DNA of 64,000 bases, taken from positions 3,906,001 through 3,970,000 of the forward strand of contig NZ_AP024646.1 of the NCBI RefSeq assembly GCF_019977235.1, read 5' to 3'. This document shows, in pieces, positions 1 through 9,763 of the stretch (positions are counted from its first letter, which is position 1; every line of letters starts with the position of its first letter). The DNA is from Arthrobacter sp. StoSoilB5 (GTDB lineage: Bacteria; Actinomycetota; Actinomycetes; Actinomycetales; Micrococcaceae). Both the position numbers and the translations under genes were made by a program. Under the pieces are notes generated by a model. That model worked only from the letters and a program-made list of their open reading frames with translations, made no database searches and had not been told where the DNA came from.

Positions 1-375
1 AACTTCCACCACCTCTACCCGCTTGAAATGTCTGTGGAGGACAAGATCCGGACCATAGTGCAGGAGATCTATGGCGCTGACGGCGTGGAGTTTTCCGTGC
101 CGGCACAGAAGAGGCTCCTCGATATCCAGAAGAATGGGTGGGCCGGGCTGCCAGTCTGCATGGCCAAGACACAGTACTCATTCACCGACGACGCGTCCAA
201 GCTTGGGGCGCCAAAGGGATTCCAAGTACACGTCCGCGAGCTCATTCCCAAAACGGGTGCGGGCTTCATTGTCGCGTTGACCGGAGCCGTCATGACCATG
301 CCCGGATTGCCTAAGGAACCGGCCGCCATGCGCATGGACGTCGATGCCGACGGCAAACCCACAGGCCTCTTCTGA
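1..375 (+). CDS. fhs: Formate-tetrahydrofolate ligase, C-terminal fragment (5' end outside window)
   Basis: The reading frame is open from base 1 ([16 protein letters not shown]...) to a TGA at 373-375, so only about the last 124 residues are present. Formate-tetrahydrofolate ligase makes 10-formyl-THF from formate, ATP and THF in one-carbon metabolism. Family-typical C-terminal segments are visible: [11 protein letters not shown], the [11 protein letters not shown] stretch, and a terminus resembling [16 protein letters not shown]. The ATG at 28 is an internal methionine, not a start. The gene runs toward ino1, and the two are separated by the repeat block at 381-738. Confidence 0.9.
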   Translation, partial: NFHHLYPLEMSVEDKIRTIVQEIYGADGVEFSVPAQKRLLDIQKNGWAGLPVCMAKTQYSFTDDASKLGAPKGFQVHVRELIPKTGAGFIVALTGAVMTMPGLPKEPAAMRMDVDADGKPTGLF

Positions 376-380
376 CCTTC

Positions 381-528
381 TCTCACATCCCGACGCATTT
401 TCCCGATCGCTCTCTCACATCCGGGCACTTTCTGCCGATCGCTCTCTCACATCCGGGCACTTTCTGCCGATCGCTCTCTCACATCCGGGCACTTTCTGCC
501 GGTCGCTCTCTCACATCCCGACCGCAGG
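381..528 (-). repeat. Tandem array A, five units of 32 bp
   Basis: The word TCTCACATCC starts at 381, 413, 445, 477 and 509, exactly 32 bp apart. The middle units are nearly identical; the first and last have drifted. Read on the minus strand each unit begins GTGAGAGA. There are no unique spacers. The array fills the first part of the 443-bp gene-free stretch 376-818 between the convergent fhs and ino1 genes. No convincing coding frame was seen across it, and 32 is not a multiple of three. Confidence 0.9.
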
Positions 529-627
529 CCGGGAAGTGTCCGGCTAAGGTTCGCAGCCGTCGCCGACCAGCCCAATCCTGCCCCAACCACGATGTTGCAG
601 GTAGCGGACCATAACGGCACGCGCGAC

Positions 628-738
628 GTGAGAGAACAACCAGCGAAAAGCGTTAGGAAGTGAGAGAACAACCAGCGAAAAGCGTTAGGAAGTGAGAGAA
701 CAACCAGCGAAAAGCGTTAGGAAGTGAGAGAACATCGG
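628..738 (+). repeat. Tandem array B, 32-bp units inverted relative to array A
   Basis: GTGAGAGAAC starts at 628, 660, 692 and 724, again 32 bp apart; the last copy is partial. Aligned without gaps to the minus-strand unit of array A, 21 of 32 positions match, including GTGAGAGA at positions 1-8 and GGA at 29-31. The two arrays are therefore diverged relatives pointing away from each other. The 99 bp between them (529-627) shows no gene. Confidence 0.88.
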
Positions 739-743
739 GAGCA

Positions 744-783
744 CAAAAGACGCCCTCCCAAGCGTGCAGGAGGTCGTCTTTTG
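744..783. terminator. Bidirectional hairpin terminator between fhs and ino1
   Basis: AAAAGACG-C-CCTCC and GGAGG-T-CGTCTTTT form a stem around a short loop. There is an A-run on the left and a T-run on the right, so it can serve both converging genes. Confidence 0.75.
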
Positions 784-787
784 GTGA

Positions 788-833
788 GCGCTTGATGTTG
801 TTTAGCGCTCGATGTTGTTTAGCGCTCGATGTC
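788..833. repeat. 17-bp repeat of the ino1 3' end (about 2.7 copies)
   Basis: The 17-bp unit GCGCTCGATGTTGTTTA occurs at 805-821, with one mismatch at 788-804, and a partial copy at 822-833 lies inside ino1. The TTA at 819-821 is the ino1 stop on the minus strand, so the last codons and stop have been copied downstream. Confidence 0.8.
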
Positions 834-1904
834 GCCGCGGATGAAGGCTTCCACGTTGTCGCGGGCGAGGTCGTCGTTGAACTGCTCCGGCGGGGACTTC
901 ATGAAGTAGCTGGAAGCGGAGAGCAGCGGGCCGCCAATGCCGCGGTCCAATCCGATCTTGGCTGCGCGGATGGCGTCGATGATCACACCGGCGGAGTTCG
1001 GTGAGTCCCAGACTTCGAGCTTGTATTCAAGGGAAACGGGAGCGTCACCGAAGTTGCGGCCCTCAAGGCGGACGAAGGCCCACTTGCGGTCGTCGAGCCA
1101 TGCAACGTAGTCGGACGGTCCAATGTGGACGTCGTCAGCGTGCAGCTCCGCCTCAACATTGGAGGTGACGGCCTGGGTCTTGGAGATCTTCTTGGACTCG
1201 AGGCGGTCACGCTCAAGCATGTTCTTGAAGTCCATGTTGCCGCCAACGTTCAGCTGGTACGTGCGGTCCAAGGTGACGCCGCGGTCTTCGAACAGCTTGG
1301 CCATCACACGGTGGGTGATGGTGGCACCGATCTGGCTCTTGATGTCGTCGCCCACGATCGGAACACCGGCTTCGGTAAACTTGTCAGCCCACTCCTTGGT
1401 TCCGGCGATGAAGACGGGGAGAGCATTGACGAACGCCACGCCAGCGTCGATGGCGCACTGGGCGTAGAACTTGGCAGCCTGTTCCGAACCAACGGGCAGG
1501 TAGCAGACCATGACGTCGGCCTTGGCTGCGCGGAGGGCGGCAACGATGTCGACGGCTTCTTCGGGTGCCTCGACGATGGTCTCGCGGTAGTACTTGCCCA
1601 AGCCGTCCAAGGTATGACCACGCTGCACGGTGACGCCCGTGGCAGGGACGTCGGCAATCTTGATGGTGTTGTTTTCACTGGCCCCGATGGCGTCGGCCAG
1701 GTCCAGTCCAACCTTCTTGCTATCAACATCGAAAGCAGCAACGAACTGAACGTCGTTGACGTGGTACTGGCCGAACTCGACGTGCATCAGACCCGGGATC
1801 GTGGCCTTGGGGTCAGCGTCGCGGTAGTACTGAACACCTTGGACCAGCGATGCGGCGCAGTTTCCTACGCCGACAATGGCAACACGAATCGGATGTGAAG
1901 ACAC
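819..1904 (-). CDS. ino1: Inositol-3-phosphate synthase
   Basis: Converts glucose-6-phosphate to 1D-myo-inositol 3-phosphate with an enzyme-bound NAD cycle. In actinobacteria the product feeds phosphatidylinositol and mycothiol. At 361 aa it has the compact actinobacterial size. The N-terminal Rossmann loop GVGNCA is at residues 12-17, and family blocks such as [19 protein letters not shown] and [11 protein letters not shown] are intact. The start is GTG at 1904, with AAGGAG six bases upstream. Two inverted repeats lie upstream (1953-1962 and 1982-1995). Confidence 0.95.
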   Translation of the reverse strand: MSSHPIRVAIVGVGNCAASLVQGVQYYRDADPKATIPGLMHVEFGQYHVNDVQFVAAFDVDSKKVGLDLADAIGASENNTIKIADVPATGVTVQRGHTLDGLGKYYRETIVEAPEEAVDIVAALRAAKADVMVCYLPVGSEQAAKFYAQCAIDAGVAFVNALPVFIAGTKEWADKFTEAGVPIVGDDIKSQIGATITHRVMAKLFEDRGVTLDRTYQLNVGGNMDFKNMLERDRLESKKISKTQAVTSNVEAELHADDVHIGPSDYVAWLDDRKWAFVRLEGRNFGDAPVSLEYKLEVWDSPNSAGVIIDAIRAAKIGLDRGIGGPLLSASSYFMKSPPEQFNDDLARDNVEAFIRGDIER

Positions 1905-1952
1905 GGAACTCCTTTTGAGAACTAAACCTCAGGTGCCAGGCGCAAACTCTGA

Positions 1953-1995
1953 CTGAGCTCAGAGCACGACTGATTGGCACGGCGCCAGTTGGCGC
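1953..1995 (-). promoter_or_regulatory. Candidate ino1 operator region with two inverted repeats
   Basis: CTGAGCTCAG at 1953-1962 is a perfect palindrome, and GCGCCA-GT-TGGCGC spans 1982-1995. Both lie 50-90 bp upstream of the ino1 GTG. Control of ino1 by a sugar-responsive repressor is known in relatives, but nothing here identifies the binding protein. No clear -10/-35 pair was assigned. Confidence 0.35.
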
Positions 1996-2022
1996 ACACT
2001 TGCATTGTAACCAACACAGCGA

Positions 2023-2048
2023 GGGCCGGCTTTGTTCCCTGCCGGCCC
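2023..2048. terminator. Hairpin downstream of the aldo/keto reductase gene
   Basis: GGGCCGGC (2023-2030) pairs perfectly with GCCGGCCC (2041-2048) over a 10-base loop. The T-rich side is on the plus strand, so it is not a canonical terminator for the minus-strand gene ending at 2076. Confidence 0.4.
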
Positions 2049-2075
2049 CCGCTCTTTTGTGTCAGACCCCGGAGT

Positions 2076-3113
2076 CTACTTCTGAGCCCACAGGTTGATG
2101 TCCGATTCGACTGCGAACTCGTCGATAGCAGTCAGCTCATCGGAAGTGAACTTCAGGTTGTTAATGGCGCTGAGAGTATCTTCGAGCTGCGACACGCTGG
2201 ACGCTCCAACAAGCGCGGATGTTACGTGCGAGCCCTTCGGCTGGTCGCGGAGGATCCATGCGATGGCCATCTGCGCGAGGGTCTGTCCTCGGTGTTCGGC
2301 GATTGCGTTGAGGCCCCGAACACGGTCCAGCTTGTCCTCCGTCAATGCTGATTCCGACAGGAACCGTTCCTTGGCGGCCCGGGAGTCAGCCGGAACACCC
2401 TTGAGGTAGCGGTTGGTGAGCATCCCCTGGGCAAGAGGCGAGAAGGCGATGGAGCCAGCGCCTACCTGGTCCAGGGCCTCGTAAAGGTTCGGCGAACCGT
2501 TCTCCGTCCATCGGTTCAGCATGGAATAGCTGGGCTGGTGGATGAGCAGCGGTGTGCCGAGTTCTTTCAGGATCCGGGCTGCCTCGATTGTTTGCTCGGG
2601 GGTGTAAGAAGAGATACCCGCGTACAAGGCCTTGCCGGACCGGACCGCATAGTCCAGCGCCCCCATGGTTTCCTCCATCGGCGTCTCAGGGTCCGGCCGG
2701 TGGCTGTAGAAGATGTCCACGTAATCCAGGCCCATGCGCTGGAGGGACTGGTCAAGACTGGAGATCAGGTACTTACGGGAGCCCCATTCACCATAGGGGC
2801 CGGGCCACATGTAGTAGCCGGCCTTCGTGGAGATGATGAGCTCGTCACGGTAGGGCTTGAAGTCTTCCTTCAAGTGGCGCCCGAAGTTCGTTTCCGCCGA
2901 TCCATCGGGCGGGCCATAGTTGTTGGCGAGGTCGAAGTGGTTGACGCCCAGATCGAAGGCACGGCGCAGGATGGCGCGCTGTTCGTCGAATCGCTTGTCG
3001 TCGCCGAAGTTGTGCCAAAGGCCCAGCGAGATAGCCGGGAGCTTGAGTCCACTGCGTCCGACGCGGCGGTAGGGCATGGTTTCGTAGCGGTTTTCCGCAG
3101 CCGAATAAGTCAT
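2076..3113 (-). CDS. mgrA: Aldo/keto reductase, YghZ/MgrA type (L-glyceraldehyde-3-phosphate reductase-like)
   Basis: A 345-aa NADPH-dependent aldo/keto reductase of the KvBeta-like group whose YghZ member reduces L-glyceraldehyde 3-phosphate and methylglyoxal. The catalytic tetrad is visible: D61 (HFDLANNY), Y66, K97 (ISTKAGYY) and H138 (YSHRPDP). HQPSYSMLNRW and SPLAQGML are typical of the group. The ATG at 3113 is preferred because AGGATGG lies five bases upstream; an ATG at 3122 would add three residues but has almost no spacing to a ribosome binding site. It ends 171 bp from ino1 on the same strand. The true substrate is not shown by sequence. Confidence 0.82.
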   Translation of the reverse strand: MTYSAAENRYETMPYRRVGRSGLKLPAISLGLWHNFGDDKRFDEQRAILRRAFDLGVNHFDLANNYGPPDGSAETNFGRHLKEDFKPYRDELIISTKAGYYMWPGPYGEWGSRKYLISSLDQSLQRMGLDYVDIFYSHRPDPETPMEETMGALDYAVRSGKALYAGISSYTPEQTIEAARILKELGTPLLIHQPSYSMLNRWTENGSPNLYEALDQVGAGSIAFSPLAQGMLTNRYLKGVPADSRAAKERFLSESALTEDKLDRVRGLNAIAEHRGQTLAQMAIAWILRDQPKGSHVTSALVGASSVSQLEDTLSAINNLKFTSDELTAIDEFAVESDINLWAQK

Positions 3114-3195
3114 ACGTACCATCCTGCCACTGCACAGATGACCGTGTTCGGGCTGTCCGCAATGTGGGCGCCGTCACCTCTCGTCACTGATTGCC

Positions 3196-4968
3196 TTACT
3201 GGACACGTACGACGGCGGCGCTCCCGCCCGGCAGGGTCAGCGAACCGTCGTCGAGGACTACTTCGGTCTCGGTTGACAGCAGCAGGGACCCGTTCATAGG
3301 CGAATCCAGCGGCTCGTCCCCAAAGTTGCACACCACGCGGATGGCGCCGCGGGTCATCTCCAGCCAGTGCTCGTCGTCATCGAACTCCACTGTGGTCTCG
3401 CCGAAACTTCCATCCACCAACTCCGGGGTGTTACGGCGCAGCTGTGCTAAATCCCGATACAGCTGCAGCAGGCGGGCGTGGTCTCCGGTGCCGGGCTCGC
3501 TCCAGTCCAGCTTTGAGCGCTTGAAAGTTTCGGGGTCCTGGGGGTCGGGCACAACAGAAGGATCCCAGCCCATGCGTTCAAATTCCTTGATCCGGCCCTT
3601 GGCTGTGGCCTCCCCCAATTCCGGTTCGGGGTGGGAGGTGAAGAACTGCCACGGCGTGGAAGCCCCAAATTCTTCGCCCATGAAGAGCATGGGCGTAAAG
3701 GGGGATGTCATGGTCAGCACTGCGCCAATAGCCAACCGACCAAATGACAGTGATGCGGTAAGACGGTCGCCGGTGGCTCGGTTGCCGATTTGGTCGTGGT
3801 TTTGCAGGCAAACTACCAACGCGGATGGATGCGCGAGGTCGTGCCGGATGGGCCGGCCGTGGTGGCGTCCCCGGAAACTTGAGTAGCTGCCATCGTGGAG
3901 GAAGCCGTGCTCAAGGACCTTTGCGAGGACAGCGAGGGACTCGAAGTCGGCGTAGTACCCGGTGGTTTCACCGCTAAGGTTCACGTGCAGGGCGTGGTGG
4001 AAGTCGTCGCTCCATTGGCCCTCCAAGCCATAACCGTTGTCCTTACGGGGATAGATGAGCCGCGGATTGTTCAAGTCCGATTCCGCAATCAGGGTTTTAG
4101 TAATCCCGGTCTCCGCTTCGATCTGGTCTCCCAGCGCACCAAAGTCCTCCAGGATGTGCATTGCCCGTTCATCCCGCAGGGCATGCACGGCGTCCAACCT
4201 GAGCCCATCCACGTGATAGTCACGGAGCCACATCGCCGCATTCTCCAGAATGTAACGGCGTACCTCGTCTGAGCCGGATCCGTCCAGGTTTACCGAATCG
4301 CCCCAGGTGTTCCCCTCGCCCGATTTCAGGTAGGGGCCAAACTTCGGAAGATAATTGCCGCTGGGTCCAAGGTGGTTGTAGACCACGTCCTGGATAACGC
4401 CCAAACCTGCGGCGTGGGCAGCATCGACGAACCGCTGGTAGGCCTCCGGGCCACCGTACGGCTCATGAACGGCGTACCAGAGGACGCCGTCGTAACCCCA
4501 GTTGTGAACCCCGTTGAACGCATTGACCGGAAGCAGCTCGATGAAGTCGACGCCCAGCTCAACCAAGTAGTCCAGTTTCCGGGCGGCCGCGTCCAGTGTG
4601 CCTTCCGGCGTGAAAGTGCCCAGATGGAGTTCATAAATAACGGATCCCTTGAGGATGCGACCCTTCCATTCACCATCCCGCCACTGGTAGGCACCGGGAT
4701 CGAACGTGGCGGACAATCCATGCACGCCCTCCGGCTGCCGCCTTGAGCGCGGATCAGGAAAAGGCCCTTCTCCGTCCACGATGTAGCCGTACCGAACGGC
4801 GTCGCCTTCCCGTGCCGGGACGTCGGCGGGCGCGCGCCACCAACCTGTAGCGCCGCCGTCGTGAATTTGCTCCATCGGGTACTCGCTACCTCCAGCGAGC
4901 AACCTCACTGATCCGGCGTTCGGCGCCCAGACGTCGTAGCGGTTTTTTCCAGCAGCGTGCTCCAGCAT
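3196..4968 (-). CDS. treZ: Malto-oligosyltrehalose trehalohydrolase
   Basis: Releases free trehalose from maltooligosyl-trehalose, the last step of the TreX-TreY-TreZ route from glycogen. At 590 aa it has the usual size. An N-terminal CBM48-like beta domain (about residues 1-95) precedes a GH13 barrel. The GH13 nucleophile is D259 in [12 protein letters not shown], the acid/base is E296 in [10 protein letters not shown], and the third acid is in [10 protein letters not shown]. The ATG at 4968 has GGGGA upstream. It lies 71 bp downstream of treY on the same strand. Confidence 0.95.
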   Translation of the reverse strand: MLEHAAGKNRYDVWAPNAGSVRLLAGGSEYPMEQIHDGGATGWWRAPADVPAREGDAVRYGYIVDGEGPFPDPRSRRQPEGVHGLSATFDPGAYQWRDGEWKGRILKGSVIYELHLGTFTPEGTLDAAARKLDYLVELGVDFIELLPVNAFNGVHNWGYDGVLWYAVHEPYGGPEAYQRFVDAAHAAGLGVIQDVVYNHLGPSGNYLPKFGPYLKSGEGNTWGDSVNLDGSGSDEVRRYILENAAMWLRDYHVDGLRLDAVHALRDERAMHILEDFGALGDQIEAETGITKTLIAESDLNNPRLIYPRKDNGYGLEGQWSDDFHHALHVNLSGETTGYYADFESLAVLAKVLEHGFLHDGSYSSFRGRHHGRPIRHDLAHPSALVVCLQNHDQIGNRATGDRLTASLSFGRLAIGAVLTMTSPFTPMLFMGEEFGASTPWQFFTSHPEPELGEATAKGRIKEFERMGWDPSVVPDPQDPETFKRSKLDWSEPGTGDHARLLQLYRDLAQLRRNTPELVDGSFGETTVEFDDDEHWLEMTRGAIRVVCNFGDEPLDSPMNGSLLLSTETEVVLDDGSLTLPGGSAAVVRVQ

Positions 4969-5039
4969 CGTGTCCCCTGTGCTTGTTGTCAGCTTGCGTT
5001 GCAGTGGCGGTGTTGGCGGGTGTTCGTGTTTTCAGTGGA

Positions 5040-7352
5040 TCAGTCAGCGGGCACCAGCAGGGCCACCGGATAGTGCTCCAGCAGCGTGGCGACTGCCACT
5101 GAACCGGCGTCATACGTGGTCCCGGTCAGTTCGTCATAGCAGTTCACCGCCAAGTCGATAACCGTATCCCGCCAGCCGCCTTCCCGGGCGAGGCGCTTGG
5201 GCAGCCGCGTGCCAACGGTGACCGCGCCGGGTGCGTCCACTCCACGGCTGAACGCGACTACGTGATCAGCGGCGGCGCCACTCGCGTGGACAGGCTGGTA
5301 ACCACCAAACAGTTCCGGCCGGTCCCGACGCAACCTGAGCGCCCTGGAAACCACCAGCAGTTTGGCAGCGTCCTGCGTGAAGGCAGGCCGCACACCGGTG
5401 TCGAGTTCCGCGAGCGCCGCGATCCGGGCTTGAAAGTCCACTGGCCGCCGATTATCTGGGTCAGTCAGTGAACCGTCCCGGAACTCCGTGCCCTGATAGA
5501 CATCCGGAACCCCGGGCATGGTCAGTTGGATGAGCTTGGCTGAGAGTGAGTTGGAGGTTCCATGAGGTTCCAGTTCCGCCACGAAATTCTCCAAGGCGGC
5601 AGCAACCTCGGGGACGTCAAAAACGGCGTCGACGGCGGCAGCCAAGTGACGCTCGAAGTCCAGGTTGGGGTCCGTCCAATTGGTCGAATTTCCGGCTTCA
5701 CGGGCGGCCTTGAGCGCATACGATTGGAGGCGCCCCCGGTCGGCGGGCCAGGCACCTGCAATTGCCTGCCAAACGAGCGCTGCCAGCGGACCGTCCGGGA
5801 TGTGTGCCAGCTCCTGGACCGTGCCGAGGAACAGCTCCCATTCGGGAACGGATTCGGAAATGACCGAAATCCTGGCCCGCGCGTCCTCACTGCGCTTGGT
5901 GTCGTGGGTGCTGAGCGTGGTCATGGAGAGCGGGATCTCTGCCTGACGCCGTGCCATGCGCTCGTGGAACCCCTCGGGGGAAAGCGCAAATTCAGTGGGA
6001 TCGGCTCCCACTTCGGTGAGCGTCCCCAACCGGGTGTATCGGAAGAACGCTGTGTCCTCCACGCCCTTGGCCATAACCATGCCGGAGGTCTGCTGGAAAC
6101 GGCGGGCGAGTTCCCCGGTGGTATCAATCAGGAGCGGGCTCAGCCCGTTAAGCACGGACCGAAGCTCGGGCCGGTGCTGTCCTGCGCGCTCTATGGCTTC
6201 CTCGAGGATCTCCTGCCCGTGTGGAAGGTAGGTCCTGTAGACGGGGAACCAGCAAATGATCTCGGCCAGGGCGTCGGCTACGTCGGCACGCGGCAATGCC
6301 GCTGACTCGGGAACAAGCCGGGACAACCGTAGGATTTCAGACCTCAGGATGCCGTCAGCGATGCGCCGTTTGGTGCCGTGGATCATGTCTGAATAATCGG
6401 CTGGCTGGGCTGCATCCCGCAGCCGGGCGTCAAGTGAGTCCAGGTATTCCTCGGCTGCGGGGTCGACGAACAAACGGTCTACGTCCGCCAGCGCGTCATA
6501 CCCGGTGGTGCCTTCGCAATCAAAGGTATCCGGCAGTTTCTCTCCCGGTTCCAGGATCTTCTCCACCAGAAGGTACGCCCCGCCTGTCTCCTTGCGAAGC
6601 CTTGCCAGGTACCCTTCAGGATCCGCCAGCCCATCGGGGTGATCGATCCTAAGACCATCCACCAGCTCTTCGCGGAACCATCGCACGATTTCCTCATGCG
6701 CCTCATCGAAGACCCATGGAACCTCCACGCGGACGCCTGCCAGTGTGTTCACTGCGAAAAAGCGGCGGTAGTTCAGTTCAGCGTCCGCCCGGCGCCAGCC
6801 CACCAGTTCATAGTGCTGCCGCGCATGAACGTCCTGCGGGCTGTCTCCAGCACTGAAGCTGCCATCGGCCAAGGGGAAACGGTGATCGTAGTAGTGCAGT
6901 TCGCCGTCCACCACAGTCAACTGCCCAAGGTCGTCATCGCTGCCAAGCACGGGGATACGGATCTTTCCGCCGCCAAAGTCCCAGTCGACGTCGAACGCTT
7001 CCGCGTACCTGGACGAGCGCCCCTCCTTCAGGAGCTGCCACCACCAGGCATTCTGTCCTGGCGAGGCGACTCCCATGTGATTGGGAACGATGTCCGCCAG
7101 GATACCTAGCCCTTGGGACCGGGCAGCCTTGGACAGGGCGGCGAGGCCCTCCGCTCCGCCCCGGGCGGGATCCACGGAAGAAGGATCCGTGACGTCATAA
7201 CCGTGGTCCGAGCCTTCCTCCGCCGTGAGGATCGGCGATACGTAGATCCAATCGACCCCGAGGTTGCGCAGGTAGCCGGTGAGTTCGGCGGCATCCTGAA
7301 GTGTGAAGCTTCGCCGGATTTGCAACCTGTACGTTGAAACGGGTGTCCTCAT
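5040..7352 (-). CDS. treY: Malto-oligosyltrehalose synthase
   Basis: Isomerises the reducing-end alpha-1,4 bond of maltodextrins to alpha,alpha-1,1, giving maltooligosyl-trehalose for TreZ. The 770-aa GH13 protein begins with STYRLQ and IYVSPILTA, both characteristic of TreY. D237 in [11 protein letters not shown] is the expected nucleophile and E264 in [11 protein letters not shown] the acid/base. [11 protein letters not shown] and [12 protein letters not shown] are family blocks near the C-terminus. The start overlaps the end of treX by ATGA (7349-7352), implying translational coupling. Confidence 0.95.
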   Translation of the reverse strand: MRTPVSTYRLQIRRSFTLQDAAELTGYLRNLGVDWIYVSPILTAEEGSDHGYDVTDPSSVDPARGGAEGLAALSKAARSQGLGILADIVPNHMGVASPGQNAWWWQLLKEGRSSRYAEAFDVDWDFGGGKIRIPVLGSDDDLGQLTVVDGELHYYDHRFPLADGSFSAGDSPQDVHARQHYELVGWRRADAELNYRRFFAVNTLAGVRVEVPWVFDEAHEEIVRWFREELVDGLRIDHPDGLADPEGYLARLRKETGGAYLLVEKILEPGEKLPDTFDCEGTTGYDALADVDRLFVDPAAEEYLDSLDARLRDAAQPADYSDMIHGTKRRIADGILRSEILRLSRLVPESAALPRADVADALAEIICWFPVYRTYLPHGQEILEEAIERAGQHRPELRSVLNGLSPLLIDTTGELARRFQQTSGMVMAKGVEDTAFFRYTRLGTLTEVGADPTEFALSPEGFHERMARRQAEIPLSMTTLSTHDTKRSEDARARISVISESVPEWELFLGTVQELAHIPDGPLAALVWQAIAGAWPADRGRLQSYALKAAREAGNSTNWTDPNLDFERHLAAAVDAVFDVPEVAAALENFVAELEPHGTSNSLSAKLIQLTMPGVPDVYQGTEFRDGSLTDPDNRRPVDFQARIAALAELDTGVRPAFTQDAAKLLVVSRALRLRRDRPELFGGYQPVHASGAAADHVVAFSRGVDAPGAVTVGTRLPKRLAREGGWRDTVIDLAVNCYDELTGTTYDAGSVAVATLLEHYPVALLVPAD

Positions 7353-9694
7353 GAGTCCGCCTTCTTCGAAGCGCGGCGCTTCCGTGCGGGTTTTGATTCC
7401 CCAGCGGGCGGATCTCCCCCGTCCGAAGCGCTGACTGCCTCTGACGCATCCACAGAGCGGGTACCAGCCGACGAATCCGTCGGCTGCGAGTTAACCGCAG
7501 GAGCTGTGAGCGAGGCCGTTTCGGGCGTGCTGGTCTGGCTCAGGGCAGCAAGGGATGCGGCCACAGAGTGGTCCGGCTCGGTCTCGGGTGTGGTGTGGGC
7601 ACGAAGCACCACCAGGGACTTGGCGGCGATCATCAGGACCTGGTCCGCCTTCACGATGTTCGAATCAGCCCCTTCACCGCCGGTGTCGATCATGACGTCC
7701 CACGCGGCGGCGTATTCGTCAGATGGCACGCGGAACCCGACCTCGTCCTCGTCAGCATTGAAGTACAGCAGGAAATTGACGTCCGTGATCCGTCGGCCTT
7801 GGGTGTCCCGCCCGTGGATACCGTCACCGTTCAAGAACACGCCGACAGAACGGCCCAGCGCTGTGTCCCAGTCGGAGGGCGTCATGGTGCTGGCGTCGGC
7901 ATCCAACCAAACGATGTCGGGGAGCCGCTCGCCCTCGCCTCGCAGCACAGGCCGGCCGTCGAAGAAGCGGCTCCGGCGCAAACTGGGATGTTTGGCCCGG
8001 AGGGCGCTCACGGCAGCCGTGAACTCCACCAGGGGTTGGTCAACGTTGTCCCAGTTGATCCAGGTCAGCTCGGAGTCCTGGCAGTATCCGTTGTTGTTGC
8101 CCTGCTGGGTCCTTCCAAGTTCATCGCCATGCAGGAGCATGGGAACGCCTTGCGAGAGGAAGAGCGAGGCGATGAAGTTTCGCTGCTGGCGGGCCCTGAG
8201 GCCCAGAACCTTGGGGTCGTCGGTGGGGCCTTCAACGCCACAGTTCCAGGAGCGGTTGTGCGATTCGCCGTCGTTGTTACCCTCGCCGTTGGCCTCGTTG
8301 TGTTTCTCGTTGTACGACACGAGGTCGGCCAGCGTGAAGCCGTCGTGGGCAGTGACGAAGTTGATGGATGCCACTGGCCGGCGGCCCGAATGTTCGTAGA
8401 GATCGGCAGAGCCGGTCAAGCGCGAGGCGAATTCACCAAGGGTGGAGGGCTCTCCGCGCCAGAAGTCACGGACAGTGTCCCGGTACTGGCCGTTCCATTC
8501 TGTCCATTGCGGCGGGAAGTTGCCCACCTGATATCCACCCGGACCAACATCCCATGGTTCGGCGATGAGCTTCACCTGGGACACCACAGGGTCCTGCTGG
8601 ATGAGTTCGAAAAAGGTGGAGAGCTTGTCCACGTCATAGAATTCGCGGGCCAGGGTGGACGCGAGGTCAAAGCGGAACCCGTCGACATGCATCTCCGTCA
8701 CCCAATAGCGGAGTGAGTCCATCAGCAGCTGCAGCGAATGCGGGCTGCGGACATTCAGGGAGTTGCCGGTGCCGGTGTAGTCCATGTAGTACTTCTGGTC
8801 GTTCTCCACCAAGCGGTAATACGCCGAATTGTCGATGCCCTTGAAAGACAGCGTGGGCCCCAGGTGGTTGCCCTCGGCCGTGTGGTTGTAAACGACATCC
8901 AGGATGACTTCGATCCCGGCGTTGTGCAGGGACCGCACCATGGCTTTGAAGTCCTGGACCTGCTGGCCCGTATCACCCTTGGAACTGTAACTGTTGTGGG
9001 GCGCAAAGAATCCGATGGTGTTGTAGCCCCAGTAGTTGTTCAATCCCTTGTCCTGCAGGATGCCGTCATTGACGAACTGGTGCACCGGCATGAGCTCGAT
9101 TGCCGTGACGCCGAGCTTTTGAAGGTGGGAGATGACTGCAGGGTGGGCCACGCCTGCGTAGGTTCCGCGCTGTTCCTCGGGAACCTCCGGGTGCAGTTGG
9201 GTAAGTCCCTTGACGTGGGCCTCGTAGATGACCGACTTGTGGTAGGGAATCCTCAAGAGTTTGTCGCCGTCCCAGTCGAAGAACGGGTTGATGACCACGC
9301 CCAACATCATGTGCGGTGCGGAGTCAGCGTCATTCCGGGAATCCGGGTCCCCCATGTTGTAGGAGAACAGGGCCGGGTCCCAATCGATCTGACGATGGAT
9401 GGCCTTGGCATACGGGTCCAGCAACAGCTTGTTGGGGTTGAACCGTTGGCCGGCATCGGGATCGTAGGGTCCGTGCACCCGATAGCCATATTTCTGTCCG
9501 GGTTGGACTTGCGGCAGGTAGCAGTGCCACACGTAGCCGTCTACCTCGGTGACATCAACACGGACTTCCCCGCCGTCGTCGTCGAAGAGGCACAGCTCCA
9601 CTTTCTCGGCCTTCTCGCTGAACAGCGCGAAGTTGGTGCCGGTCCCGTCAAAGGTGGCTCCAAGCGGATAGGCCGATCCAGGCCAGACTTCCAT
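7349..9694 (-). CDS. glgX: Glycogen debranching enzyme TreX/GlgX
   Basis: Hydrolyses alpha-1,6 branches in glycogen or limit dextrin and so supplies linear maltodextrins to TreY. The start is ATG 9694, chosen because GAGGAGA sits ideally upstream and [12 protein letters not shown] is the family N-terminus; an ATG at 9730 is less likely. The 781-aa protein has an N-terminal CBM48 domain, then a GH13 barrel with nucleophile D343 ([11 protein letters not shown]), acid/base E379 (LIAEPWDVG) and TAHDGFTL. Beyond the family's usual length it carries a tail of about 80 residues rich in Ser, Thr and Pro that ends in [10 protein letters not shown] and is probably disordered. First gene of the treXYZ operon. 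Confidence 0.93.
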   Translation of the reverse strand: MEVWPGSAYPLGATFDGTGTNFALFSEKAEKVELCLFDDDGGEVRVDVTEVDGYVWHCYLPQVQPGQKYGYRVHGPYDPDAGQRFNPNKLLLDPYAKAIHRQIDWDPALFSYNMGDPDSRNDADSAPHMMLGVVINPFFDWDGDKLLRIPYHKSVIYEAHVKGLTQLHPEVPEEQRGTYAGVAHPAVISHLQKLGVTAIELMPVHQFVNDGILQDKGLNNYWGYNTIGFFAPHNSYSSKGDTGQQVQDFKAMVRSLHNAGIEVILDVVYNHTAEGNHLGPTLSFKGIDNSAYYRLVENDQKYYMDYTGTGNSLNVRSPHSLQLLMDSLRYWVTEMHVDGFRFDLASTLAREFYDVDKLSTFFELIQQDPVVSQVKLIAEPWDVGPGGYQVGNFPPQWTEWNGQYRDTVRDFWRGEPSTLGEFASRLTGSADLYEHSGRRPVASINFVTAHDGFTLADLVSYNEKHNEANGEGNNDGESHNRSWNCGVEGPTDDPKVLGLRARQQRNFIASLFLSQGVPMLLHGDELGRTQQGNNNGYCQDSELTWINWDNVDQPLVEFTAAVSALRAKHPSLRRSRFFDGRPVLRGEGERLPDIVWLDADASTMTPSDWDTALGRSVGVFLNGDGIHGRDTQGRRITDVNFLLYFNADEDEVGFRVPSDEYAAAWDVMIDTGGEGADSNIVKADQVLMIAAKSLVVLRAHTTPETEPDHSVAASLAALSQTSTPETASLTAPAVNSQPTDSSAGTRSVDASEAVSASDGGDPPAGESKPARKRRASKKADS

Positions 9695-9763
9695 GCGTTC
9701 TCCTCTGGTGATGCGGATAACTTGCTGCAAGCCTACTCATGACCCCTGACACGGAAAGTAACC

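Noticed and set aside
381..738. CRISPR-like arrays
   Set aside because: The 32-bp units are strictly head-to-tail with no variable spacers, and there are no cas genes.
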